Source of the DNA: JBGTFE01 sp036403235
Lineage (GTDB): Bacteria > Acidobacteriota > Blastocatellia > Pyrinomonadales > Pyrinomonadaceae
Direction: 5' to 3'
Length of the DNA: 64,000 nt
Assembly (NCBI GenBank): GCA_036403235.1
Contig: DASWRI010000086.1
Location: forward strand, 11,093 to 75,092
Shown in pieces: positions 33,171 through 41,239 of this stretch; the first letter of the stretch is position 1; the number at the start of each line of letters is the position of its first letter. The position numbers and the translations under genes were made by a program. A model generated the notes under the pieces. It searched no databases. It was not told the origin of the DNA and saw only the letters and a program-made list of their open reading frames with translations.

Positions 33171-33926
33171 ATGAAAAAGTATTCTATTCTGCTGCTTATC
33201 TTCGCATTTGCGGCCAATTCGTTCGCGCAAAAGGACGACAAGCAAAAAAAGGAAGATAAAGATAAGCAAACGACGACGGCGACAACCGTTGCGATTTCCA
33301 AGACATCAACGCCGATGGAGCTGGCCAAAGCCGCGCTGGCGGCGCACGGCGGCGATAAATTCAAGAATATGAAAACCTTGATTGTTCGCGGCTCGGCGGA
33401 AATCTCCGGCTCGCCGACACAGGTTATATCGGCGACTTTCGACACGGTTTTTTCCGGCGACAAATATCGTCTGGAGATAATCAACCCGATGCAGCCGTTC
33501 AAGCAGGTTTACGACGGTCAGCAGACCTATTCTTCGATGCCGAACTTTCAGCTGCCGCCGCTCAACCGGCTCGGCCTTCCGCTGCTGCCGAAAATCGAGG
33601 AAAAAGGCTTTACGGTCAGCGAATTGCCCGAAAAAGGCAAAAATTTAGGTTTTCGCATTACCTCGCCCGAAGGTTACTACACAGACTTTTTTCTCGATGA
33701 AAAAACCGCTCAGGTAAAAAGCTATTCGGCCAAATACGAAGTCAGAGGCCATGAGATAACGACGTCGGTCGAGATTGATAAGCTCAAAGACGTCGACGGG
33801 ATTTTGATTCCCGAAAAATATTCGCAGCGCTTCGAGCTCGGACAATTGACGATGTATGCGAATTTTAAAGCAAAGGAAATCCTCGTTAACACAGCCGTCG
33901 CCGACGATGTTTTCGTAATGAATTAA
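33171..33926 (+). CDS. Exported LolA-like/outer-membrane-lipoprotein-sorting-type protein
   Basis: The 251-aa protein has a signal peptide (MKKYSILLLIFAFAANSFAQ), a charged Lys/Asp linker and a single beta-rich domain. The domain has AALAAHGGDKFKNMKTLIVRG, FDTVFSGDKYRLEI, and VEIDKLKDVDGILIPEKYSQ near the end. This is the half-barrel pattern shared by LolA-like and related acidobacterial periplasmic proteins. AAAGGA precedes ATG 33171; an upstream in-frame TTG lacks support. A lipid or lipoprotein carrier role is possible but unproven. Confidence 0.68.
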   Translation: MKKYSILLLIFAFAANSFAQKDDKQKKEDKDKQTTTATTVAISKTSTPMELAKAALAAHGGDKFKNMKTLIVRGSAEISGSPTQVISATFDTVFSGDKYRLEIINPMQPFKQVYDGQQTYSSMPNFQLPPLNRLGLPLLPKIEEKGFTVSELPEKGKNLGFRITSPEGYYTDFFLDEKTAQVKSYSAKYEVRGHEITTSVEIDKLKDVDGILIPEKYSQRFELGQLTMYANFKAKEILVNTAVADDVFVMN

Positions 33927-33951
33927 ACAAAGGGCAAAAGTCAGAATAAAA

Positions 33952-34008
33952 GAAAAGGTGAAAAAGTACACGTTACTTTTTCACCTTTTCACTTTTTACT
34001 TTTCTGCT
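33952..34008. terminator. Bidirectional terminator / GTGAAAA repeat between convergent genes
   Basis: GAAAAGGTGAAAAAGTA (33952-33968) pairs perfectly with TACTTTTTCACCTTTTC (33974-33990) around a 5-nt loop, then ACTTTTTACTTTTC follows. It lies between the LolA-like gene (+) and frr (-), and A/T tracts on both sides suit termination in either direction. Confidence 0.8.
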
Positions 34009-34010
34009 TT

Positions 34011-34571
<561 letters not shown>

Positions 34572-34596
34572 ATTTATTCTTAAGTATTTTGTAAAA

Positions 34597-34663
34597 GATG
34601 CCGGATGTTAGATGTCCGTATAATCTCTTTAACTAAAATCTAAAATCCAGCATCTGACATCCT
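34597..34663. repeat. Palindromic repeat between pyrH and frr
   Basis: GATGCCGGATGTTAGATGTC (34597-34616) is complementary in blocks to TCCAGCATCTGACATCC (34646-34662). It fills the 92-bp pyrH-frr junction. Confidence 0.7.
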
Positions 34664-35398
34664 TCATTGCGCCGTCTGCGTTTTGCCCGTCACGGTGACC
34701 ATCGTTCCAATCGACAAATCGCCCTGCACGGCTTTTAAGATGTTGCCCTTGACGCGCATATTGAAAACCATAATCGGCAGATTATTTTCCATACAAAGCG
34801 AAATCGACGAAGCGTCCATCACCTTGAGATGTTTTTCCAAAACTTCCTGATAGGAAATTTCCGTGAATCGGGTCGCGTCCGGAATCAGAAACGGGTCAGC
34901 CGAATAAATGCCGTCTACCTTCGTGCCTTTCAAGATTATATCGGCTTTGATTTCGAGCGCGCGAAGCGCGGCGGCGGAATCGGTCGTGAAAAAAGGATTT
35001 CCCGTTCCGGCGGCGAAAATCACGACGCGTTTTTTTTCCAGATGGCGAATCGCGCGGCGGCGTATAAACGGCTCGGCCAGCTGCGGAATGTCAATCGCCG
35101 AAAGCGCGCGCGTGTAAACATTCTGCTTTTCGAGTGCGTCCTGCAAAACGACGGCGTTCATTACCGTGGCGAGCATTCCGATATAATCGGCGCTCGAGCG
35201 GTCCATGTTTCCGGCCGATTTAGAAACGCCGCGAAAAATATTGCCGCCGCCGACGACGACCGCAACTTCGATGCCGAGTTGGTAAACCGCTTTGATTTCC
35301 TCGGCGACCGACTGCGCGACAGCCGTATCGATGCCGTAACTTTGCTCGCCCATCAAGGCTTCGCCGGAGAGTTTGAGCAAAATTCTTTTATAAGCCAT
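34664..35398 (-). CDS. pyrH: UMP kinase
   Basis: The 244-aa protein is bacterial UMP kinase: YKRILLKLSGEALMG at the N-terminus, AVVVGGGNIFRGV, and GTGNPFFTTDSAAALRALEI, with KGTKVDGIYSADP binding the nucleotide. It phosphorylates UMP to UDP. It lies between tsf and frr, a conserved arrangement. The ATG follows a TCAG-type palindrome and has no SD. Confidence 0.97.
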   Translation of the reverse strand: MAYKRILLKLSGEALMGEQSYGIDTAVAQSVAEEIKAVYQLGIEVAVVVGGGNIFRGVSKSAGNMDRSSADYIGMLATVMNAVVLQDALEKQNVYTRALSAIDIPQLAEPFIRRRAIRHLEKKRVVIFAAGTGNPFFTTDSAAALRALEIKADIILKGTKVDGIYSADPFLIPDATRFTEISYQEVLEKHLKVMDASSISLCMENNLPIMVFNMRVKGNILKAVQGDLSIGTMVTVTGKTQTAQ

Positions 35399-35405
35399 AA
35401 AAAAA

Positions 35406-35472
35406 GTGGTCAGTGGCCGGTGGTCAGTCGTCAGTTTTTGTCTTTTTCCGACAACTGACTACCGGCTACTTT
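35406..35472. repeat. TCAG-type palindrome between tsf and pyrH
   Basis: GTGGTCAGTGGCCGGTGGTCAG and GTCAGTTTTTGTCTTTTT are followed by CCGACAACTGACTACCGGC. The CAGTTTTTGTCTTTT centre is shared with the repeat at 37829-37872, so the two are copies of one element. Confidence 0.8.
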
Positions 35473-35476
35473 AAAG

Positions 35477-36139
35477 TTAACCGACCATCGAAGCGACTTC
35501 GGCGGCGAAATCGTCCTGGCGTTTTTCGATGCCTTCGCCCATTTTGTAGCGCGTGTAGCGGCGAACCGAAATGTTTTCCTTAATCGAAGCGACTTTTTCA
35601 GTGACGAGCTCGCCGACCGTTTTGCTCGGGTCTTTGACAAAAGGCTGGTCGAGCAGCACGTTTTCCTCGAAATATTTGTTCAAGCGGCCTTCGATGATTT
35701 TATTCAAAACTTCTTCGGGCTTGCTGGCGTTTTTCGGGTCGTTTTTTAATTGTTCCAGCAAAATCTCGCGTTCTTTGTCGAGCTCGCCTGACGGAACTTC
35801 TTCGCGTTTCAAATATTTCGGGTCGGTCGCCGCAATGTGCATTGCGATGTCTTTGACGAGCTGCTGAAATTCATCGCCGCGGGCGACGAAATCGGATTCA
35901 CAGTTGATTTCCACCAGAACTCCGACTTTTCCGCCCATGTGAATATACGAGCCGACGACGCCTTCCGCCGTTACGCGTCCGGCTTTTTTGCCGGCGGTCG
36001 CCATGCCTCTTTTGCGAAGAATCTCGACGGCTTGCGATTCGTCGCCGCTGGCTTCGGTTAATGCGTTTTTACAATCAATCATTCCCGCGCCAGTTTTTTC
36101 GCGCAGGGATTTTACTGCACTTGCTGTGATTTCTGCCAT
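35477..36139 (-). CDS. tsf: Translation elongation factor Ts
   Basis: The 220-aa protein has the UBA-like N-terminus AVKSLREKTGAGMIDCKNAL, then GSYIHMGGKVGVLVEINCES and the core DIAMHIAATDPKYL. EF-Ts recycles GDP from EF-Tu. At 220 aa it is a shorter form with one complete core subdomain. GGAG precedes the ATG. The order rpsB-tsf-pyrH is standard. Confidence 0.97.
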   Translation of the reverse strand: MAEITASAVKSLREKTGAGMIDCKNALTEASGDESQAVEILRKRGMATAGKKAGRVTAEGVVGSYIHMGGKVGVLVEINCESDFVARGDEFQQLVKDIAMHIAATDPKYLKREEVPSGELDKEREILLEQLKNDPKNASKPEEVLNKIIEGRLNKYFEENVLLDQPFVKDPSKTVGELVTEKVASIKENISVRRYTRYKMGEGIEKRQDDFAAEVASMVG

Positions 36140-36238
36140 AATAACTCCAATAATTTCTTAAAAAATTTGTAAAAAAGCGCAGCCCGTCTTTTCTCAAAAC
36201 GAATTGGAGCTGCGCTTGTCTGATATAAAATTTAATGT

Positions 36239-37273
36239 TTAGCTTGCGGCTGCTTCGTTTGATTCCTCGTCCGAATCTTTGTCCTGAGATTCGATAATTT
36301 CGCCGCCCGTAACACCTTCGCGCGCTTCGACCATGTCTTCCGAGAAAGACGCACTTTTTTCAATTTCGGATTTAACTTCGGGCAAACTGTCTGCGCCGTC
36401 AGCCGGAGCAGCGCCGGCCGCCGTCGAATCGGTGTGTGTTGCTTCCGCCGAATGAAATGACCGGTCGGCAACAACGACTTCCGGTTCAAGCGTCGTATCA
36501 GGTGTCGTGGCGGCAGCGGCGGTCGCATCGCCTTCGGCGCCTTCTTCCGAAGCCTCCGAAGTTTCGCCGCCCATGCCTTCCGTTCCGACGTTTTGACCTT
36601 CGAGAATTGCGTCGGCAATACGCGAGGCAAACAGACGAATCGCTCGAAGCGCGTCGTCATTGCCCGGAATTACGTGGTCGACGCCTTCGGGCGAGCAGTT
36701 TGTATCGACAACCGCAACGACCGGAATTCCGAGACGATTGGCTTCGGCAACGGCGATTTCTTCCTTGCGCACATCGATAATGAAAAGCATGTCGGGCAGT
36801 CGAGTCATCTCTTTAATACCCGCCAGATTTTTCATCAGGCTTTCGTGCGTCCGGTCGAGGCCGAGGCGTTCTTTTTTGGTCAGCATATCGTAGCGCCCGT
36901 CTTCGCGCATCACTTCGATATCTTTTAATTTTTTGACCGACTGCTGAACGGTTTGAAAATTCGTCATCAAGCCGCCGAGCCATCGATTATTAATGTAATA
37001 CTGTCCGGCGCGTTCGGCTTCTTCTTTAATCGCGTCCTGCGCCTGTCGTTTAGTGCCGACAAAAAGGATTTTCATGTTCGGACGCTCGGTTACGGCTTCC
37101 GTAACATAATTAAGCGCGTCGCGAAACAATTTCTGCGTTTTCTGCAGGTCAATAATATAAATGCCGTTGCGCTCGCCGAAAATGTATTCTTTCATTTTCG
37201 GATTCCAACGGCGAACTTGGTGTCCAAAGTGAACTCCCGCTTCGAGAAGTTCCTTCATGGTAACATTTGCCAA
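36239..37273 (-). CDS. rpsB: 30S ribosomal protein S2 with long acidic C-terminal extension
   Basis: TTG 37273 is chosen because it yields the conserved MANVTMKELLEAGVHFGHQ start and has AAGGAG 10 bp upstream; an earlier TTG at 37315 would add 14 atypical residues. Residues 1-230 are ordinary S2 (KMKEYIFGERNGIYIIDLQK; PDMLFIIDVRKEEIAVAEA; PGNDDALRAIRLF). About 115 further residues are Ala/Ser/Thr/Glu/Asp-rich and probably disordered. S2 contributes to translation initiation on the 30S subunit. Confidence 0.95.
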   Translation of the reverse strand: MANVTMKELLEAGVHFGHQVRRWNPKMKEYIFGERNGIYIIDLQKTQKLFRDALNYVTEAVTERPNMKILFVGTKRQAQDAIKEEAERAGQYYINNRWLGGLMTNFQTVQQSVKKLKDIEVMREDGRYDMLTKKERLGLDRTHESLMKNLAGIKEMTRLPDMLFIIDVRKEEIAVAEANRLGIPVVAVVDTNCSPEGVDHVIPGNDDALRAIRLFASRIADAILEGQNVGTEGMGGETSEASEEGAEGDATAAAATTPDTTLEPEVVVADRSFHSAEATHTDSTAAGAAPADGADSLPEVKSEIEKSASFSEDMVEAREGVTGGEIIESQDKDSDEESNEAAAS

Positions 37274-37365
37274 AACTTGAAATCTCCTTAACTTATTGGT
37301 TTTTGTACTCGCCAAAATCAGGATTTACAAACCAATGAACTTTGACGATGGTTTAAGGCTTTCGA

Positions 37366-37411
37366 TTTTGGGCTTTTGGTCTTTGTTTTTACAAAGACCA
37401 AAAGCCCAAAA
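37366..37411. terminator. 20-bp perfect hairpin between rpsI and rpsB
   Basis: TTTTGGGCTTTTGGTCTTTG (37366-37385) pairs perfectly with CAAAGACCAAAAGCCCAAAA (37392-37411) around 6 nt. It is a likely terminator or attenuator in the ribosomal-protein cluster (minus-strand flow from rpsI to rpsB), and fits the palindromic family of the window. Confidence 0.7.
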
Positions 37412-37426
37412 CTAAAAACCGAACTA

Positions 37427-37819
37427 TTAACGTTTCGAGAACTGGAAGCGTTTGCGCGCGCCTTTCTGACCGTATTTTTTACGCTCTTTCTTGCGCGGGT
37501 CACGCGTTACCAATCCCGCTTTCTTCAGAACCGAGCGCAAATCCGCGTTGTATTCCAATAAAGCGCGCGTAATCCCGTGGCGCACCGCACCGGCTTGTCC
37601 GGCCGTTCCGCCGCCGTCAACATTTACCAAAATGTTGAACTTTCCGGCTGTATCGGTTAAACGCAGCGGCTGAAAAATAATCATCCGCAGTGCTTCATTT
37701 GGAAAATACTCTTCAAAACCGCGTCTGTTGACCTTAATATCGCCGTTTCCGGGACGAAGGTAAACGCGCGCCGTCGAAGTTTTTCTGCGACCTGTTCCGT
37801 AATACTGAATGTCTGCCAT
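37427..37819 (-). CDS. rpsI: 30S ribosomal protein S9
   Basis: The 130-aa protein matches S9 throughout: QYYGTGRRKTSTARVYLRPG, VNVDGGGTAGQAGAVRHGI, and the basic C-terminus KKYGQKGARKRFQFSKR that reaches the P-site. It lies downstream of rplM (L13), its usual partner. No SD; a repeat copy lies directly upstream. Confidence 0.97.
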   Translation of the reverse strand: MADIQYYGTGRRKTSTARVYLRPGNGDIKVNRRGFEEYFPNEALRMIIFQPLRLTDTAGKFNILVNVDGGGTAGQAGAVRHGITRALLEYNADLRSVLKKAGLVTRDPRKKERKKYGQKGARKRFQFSKR

Positions 37820-37828
37820 ATTTATAAA

Positions 37829-37872
37829 GTGGTCAGCGGTCAGTTTTTGTCTTTTCTGACAGCTGACCGCTA
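37829..37872. repeat. TCAG-type palindrome between rplM and rpsI
   Basis: GTGGTCAGCGGTCAGTTTTT, then GTCTTTTCTGACAGCTGACCGC. It shares its centre with the element between tsf and pyrH. Confidence 0.8.
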
Positions 37873-37876
37873 ATTT

Positions 37877-38320
37877 TTATTTTGTTTCAATTTCTATAGC
37901 TTCGGGTTGCTGTGCCGTGTGGCGATGGTCGCCGTCCGCATAAACCTTTAATTTTTTCGCCATTGCTTTGCCGAGCTTGTTTTTCGGGAGCATACCTTTG
38001 ATAGCGAGTTCGAGAATGCGCTCGGGCTTTTTCTCAAGCATCTCTTTCACGGTAAATTCGCGCAAACCGCCCGGATAAAGCGTGTGATGACGATACATTT
38101 TCTGGTCGTTTTTCGAGCCGGTGAAGACCGCCAGCCGCGCGTTGATAACGATGACGTGGTCGCCCATATCCATAAAAGGCGTGTAAGCCGGATTGTTTTT
38201 ACCCGACAAAATACGCGCGACTTCCGTCGCCAGACGCCCGACAGTTTTGCCATTTGCGTCAACGACGAACCACTTGCGGCTTTCCGCTAAACCCTTTCCG
38301 CTTGGAAAATAAGTACTCAT
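37877..38320 (-). CDS. rplM: 50S ribosomal protein L13
   Basis: ATG 38320 gives 147 residues: MSTYFPSGKGLAESRKWFVV, then DANGKTVGRLATEVARILSG, GDHVIVINA, YRHHTLYPGGLRE and the KGMLPKNKLGKAMAKKLKVY motif. It is an early assembly protein of the 50S subunit and the first gene of the cluster here. An upstream in-frame start at 38392 would add 24 non-conserved residues. Confidence 0.97.
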   Translation of the reverse strand: MSTYFPSGKGLAESRKWFVVDANGKTVGRLATEVARILSGKNNPAYTPFMDMGDHVIVINARLAVFTGSKNDQKMYRHHTLYPGGLREFTVKEMLEKKPERILELAIKGMLPKNKLGKAMAKKLKVYADGDHRHTAQQPEAIEIETK

Positions 38321-38406
38321 AATGCCTGCTATGTTTAGAATTATCGCCAAAAAGCGAACTGATAGAATATCGGAAAACCGTCTTTCGGTCAAGCAAAGGC
38401 AGACAG

Positions 38407-38955
38407 TTAGAAGCGAAAACCGAAACGCGCGCCCGCAAAAATCAATCCGACAATCGTTTTTGCGTCCTGAATTTCGCCGTTTTTGATTTTTTCGAACGCT
38501 TCGGGAAAAGAATATCTTTCGACGTAAAGAATTTCGTCTTCTTCCAGATTCTGCGCGGTTTCCACCAAACCGGTCGCCATATAAACGTGCATTTTTTCGG
38601 TCAGAAAACCGGGCGAAACGTAAAATTCGGTGAGCTTTTCGATTTTGTCGGCCGTGACGCCGATTTCTTCTTCGAGCTCGCGCGCCGCGCCGATTTCCGG
38701 CGGCTCGGTTTTATTCAAAGTTCCGGCGGGAATTTCCAGAAGAAACGCTTCTGCGGCGTGCCGGTACTGGCGGACGAGAGCGACGGTTTTGTCGGCAAAA
38801 ATTGGAACGATGACGGCGCTTCCTTTGTGCCTAACAATCTCGCGCTTGTATGCAACCGCGCCGTCCCTAATGTCCGCTTCGAAAACGTCGAAAATCTTGC
38901 CTTTATAAATTTCTTCGGTCGAAATGACTTCGGGTTTATCAAAATTTTCAGCCAT
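38407..38955 (-). CDS. Nudix hydrolase, ADP-ribose pyrophosphatase type
   Basis: The 182-aa protein has a Nudix box, G-x5-E-x7-REUxEExGU: GTLNKTEPPEIGAAREL followed by EEEIGVT (about residues 77-99). The upstream strand pattern (RDGAVAYKREIVRHKGSAVI, VALVRQYRHAAE) and LLEIPAGT are typical of ADP-ribose pyrophosphatases. It hydrolyses nucleoside diphosphate derivatives to AMP and a phosphosugar. Family assignment is firm, exact substrate is not. Confidence 0.88.
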   Translation of the reverse strand: MAENFDKPEVISTEEIYKGKIFDVFEADIRDGAVAYKREIVRHKGSAVIVPIFADKTVALVRQYRHAAEAFLLEIPAGTLNKTEPPEIGAARELEEEIGVTADKIEKLTEFYVSPGFLTEKMHVYMATGLVETAQNLEEDEILYVERYSFPEAFEKIKNGEIQDAKTIVGLIFAGARFGFRF

Positions 38956-39045
38956 ACGAGAATAATAACCGAACGCGTGCGAAAAAAAACTTTGGAAAGC
39001 GCGAAAAGCGGTATAAAATAAAGGAACAGCAAAAAAGGAGGCTTT

Positions 39046-39231
39046 ATGTTAAAAATTGGTATCGAATCCGCATTTCTTTATATCGCGGCTCTGGCAAGTT
39101 TCGTTATCGGAATGTATAACCCGGACTGGTTCAGAACCGCACTGTTTTTCTGCGCTTTGTTTTTTATCGCGGCTAGCATAATGCTTGCTGTAAAAACAAA
39201 ATCGAGAAGAAAAACCGTCGTCCACGGTTAA
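39046..39231 (+). CDS. Small two-helix membrane protein
   Basis: The 61-aa protein has two hydrophobic helices (about 8-25 and 30-50) and a basic C-terminus (KTKSRRKTVVHG), so the tail should lie in the cytoplasm. A very strong AAGGAGG lies 7 bp before the ATG, which supports translation. It lies alone on the plus strand between minus-strand genes. No family recognised. Confidence 0.65.
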   Translation: MLKIGIESAFLYIAALASFVIGMYNPDWFRTALFFCALFFIAASIMLAVKTKSRRKTVVHG

Positions 39232-39234
39232 AAA

Positions 39235-39822
39235 TCAGGAGTTCGACAAAAACTCGCGAACCTTTTTCATATCTTCCCAAACCTCGCGTTTTTTCGAAGC
39301 GTCTCTGAGCAGATACGCCGGATTAAATGTCGGCATCAATTTTATGCCGCTGTAATCGTAAAACTCGCCGCGCATCTGCGTTATGGATTTTTTCGTGTTC
39401 AAAAGCGCTTTGGTCGGCGTATTTCCTAACGAAATTATAACTTTCGGATTTACCGCCAGCATCTCGCGATGGAGAAACGGCGTGAAAAACTTCAAAATCT
39501 CCGGCGAAAGCTCGTCGCCCTGCGAAATAAACTTGACGACATTTGTCAGATAAACGTCGTCGCGTTTGAGATTGATTGAAGCGAGAATTTTTGTCAGAAA
39601 CTCGCCGACCGGGCCCATAAAAGGCTTTTCCGAATCGGCGTCGGGAAGTCCCGGCGATTCGCCGACGACAACGACGTCAGCGTCCGTTTTGCCCGTTCCG
39701 AAAATAAAGAATTTATCGGGAAAAACGGCTTTGCCTTTTTCGAGCAGCTCCTGGTTTATTGCATCGACCGATTCGGTTGACGCAAAATCTTCTTGAAAAT
39801 CGAAAAGCGAAGGATTATTCAT
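39235..39822 (-). CDS. Uracil-DNA glycosylase-like protein lacking the Fe-S cysteines
   Basis: The 195-aa protein is homologous to the glycosylase at 40.3 kb (VVVVGESPGLPDADSEKPFM, VYLTNVVKF, PKVIISLGNTPTKALLNTKK, ITQMRGEFYDYSG, LMPTFNPAYLLRDASKKREV). It contains no cysteine at all, so the 4Fe-4S cluster of family-4 enzymes is absent. The catalytic-region HPA is NPA and GEAPG is GESPG. It may be an inactive or repurposed paralogue. It overlaps the upstream hypothetical gene by 8 bp, in the coaBC-linked operon. Confidence 0.82.
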   Translation of the reverse strand: MNNPSLFDFQEDFASTESVDAINQELLEKGKAVFPDKFFIFGTGKTDADVVVVGESPGLPDADSEKPFMGPVGEFLTKILASINLKRDDVYLTNVVKFISQGDELSPEILKFFTPFLHREMLAVNPKVIISLGNTPTKALLNTKKSITQMRGEFYDYSGIKLMPTFNPAYLLRDASKKREVWEDMKKVREFLSNS

Positions 39823-40249
39823 TTTTAGATTTTACTCGCGGAAAACAAAACAGAATTTCACCGTCTTCTTCCATTATGCAGAGTTTCTCGTTTTTTATGA
39901 TTGAAGTTTTGTTAATCGTCAGGATGTCGGGCTTGGGCAAATCAAATGCTTCAATTTCTGTTCCGTCATTTTGTTTCAATATCAAAGTATCGGGTTCATA
40001 TCTTCTGCCGGGAGCAAAAAGGTGAATTTTGTCTTTATCGACATACTGCCACGTTCCTTCGCGGGTGATATTAAACATATCGCCTTTTGCCGTATACTCG
40101 AACGTAAAATCGGCTTTGATTTTGTATGTCGAGCAATGAATGAGACAGCTTCGGAAAACCCCGATAAATTTTTTATTTTGCAGCTTTTGCGAAGGAACCG
40201 AAACGCAAAGCAAAATAATTAAACCCAGAAAGAGTAAAATTCTTTTCAT
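39815..40249 (-). CDS. Exported hypothetical protein
   Basis: The 144-aa protein has a signal peptide (MKRILLFLGLIILLCVSVPS) and a small beta-rich domain (YKIKADFTFEYTAKGDMFNI; REGTWQYVDKDKIHLFAPG). It ends in a Lys/Arg-rich tail. A lipocalin-like or copper-resistance-like fold is possible. It lies between two glycosylase-family genes with overlaps or gaps under 10 bp, so co-transcription is likely, although the exported product has no obvious link with DNA repair. Confidence 0.7.
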   Translation of the reverse strand: MKRILLFLGLIILLCVSVPSQKLQNKKFIGVFRSCLIHCSTYKIKADFTFEYTAKGDMFNITREGTWQYVDKDKIHLFAPGRRYEPDTLILKQNDGTEIEAFDLPKPDILTINKTSIIKNEKLCIMEEDGEILFCFPRVKSKNE

Positions 40250-40252
40250 ATT

Positions 40253-41239
40253 TTACTTTGATGCGATGTGGTTCAAATAATCCCGCACTTTTTTCATATC
40301 TTCCCACGTTTCGCGCTTTTTCGAAGGGTCACGCAGAAGATATGCCGGATGAAATGTCGGCATTACTTTGACGCCGTAATAGTCCTGAAAATTGCCGCGC
40401 ATCTTTGTGATTCCGACTTTGATGTTGAGCAGATTCTGCATCGCCGTATTTCCCAGAACGACGATAACTTTCGGGCGTATGACGGCAATCTCGCGGATTA
40501 AAAACTGTTTGCAGATGTCGGCCTCGACCTGAAGCGGCTGGCGGTTTCCCGGCGGCCGGCAGCGATTGACGTTGCCGATTGCCACGTCTTTCCGTTTTTG
40601 CCCGATGGCTTCGATGATTTTGTCGAGCAATTGCCCGGCGCGCCCGACGAAAGGCTCGCCCTGCGCGTCTTCGTTGGCGCCCGGCGCTTCGCCGATAAAC
40701 ATCAAATCGGCTTCGAAATTTCCGGTCGTATGGACGATTTTTGTCCGCCCTTCCCAAAGCGGGCAGCGCGTGCAGTTACCGCAGTCACTGCGAATGTCTT
40801 CAATCGTCTCGGTGGCGTCCGGCAAAGTCTGCGAAATGTCGCCGAACAGCGAACTGCTCAAATCTTCCGCCGGCGCGGTCGTTTTTTGTTTTGGCATTTC
40901 TTTGTTTTCCCCTTGTTCTTCAAATTTTGAAATAAATGAATTCCTTTTCGGAAGCTGCGGCAGTCGCGAAAGCTTCGTCGATTCTAAAATGCTGCTCCGG
41001 TTTGGTTTTACTTCGTTTGTTGCAATTTTCGGCTTTTCCGCGGCGATTGGCGGCAAAATATCAGCCGGAACGAATTTCTCTAATTTGGCGCGCGAAATCT
41101 CCGGTTTTGCGCTTTGAACCTGGAATTTCGAAGCATCAAATTCCGGCAAATCGGCGGCGAAATTTTCCACGCCGAGCTCGCGCAGATACAAAATCTGCTC
41201 CTTTACATCAGCCAATAATATGTCTATTTCACTCGCCAC
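40253..41239 (-). CDS. Family-4-type uracil-DNA glycosylase (Fe-S) with N-terminal extension
   Basis: The 328-aa protein has an unconserved Lys-rich N-terminal region (about 1-145), then the glycosylase domain: CGNCTRCPLWEGRTKIVHTT, LMFIGEAPGANEDAQGEPFV, a CRPPGNRQP...C pair about 15 residues apart, VIVVLGNTAMQNLL and FHPAYLLRD. The four cysteines fit a 4Fe-4S cluster. It removes uracil from DNA. Start GTG 41239 overlaps the end of coaBC by 11 bp, so the genes are translationally coupled. Confidence 0.92.
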   Translation of the reverse strand: MASEIDILLADVKEQILYLRELGVENFAADLPEFDASKFQVQSAKPEISRAKLEKFVPADILPPIAAEKPKIATNEVKPNRSSILESTKLSRLPQLPKRNSFISKFEEQGENKEMPKQKTTAPAEDLSSSLFGDISQTLPDATETIEDIRSDCGNCTRCPLWEGRTKIVHTTGNFEADLMFIGEAPGANEDAQGEPFVGRAGQLLDKIIEAIGQKRKDVAIGNVNRCRPPGNRQPLQVEADICKQFLIREIAVIRPKVIVVLGNTAMQNLLNIKVGITKMRGNFQDYYGVKVMPTFHPAYLLRDPSKKRETWEDMKKVRDYLNHIASK

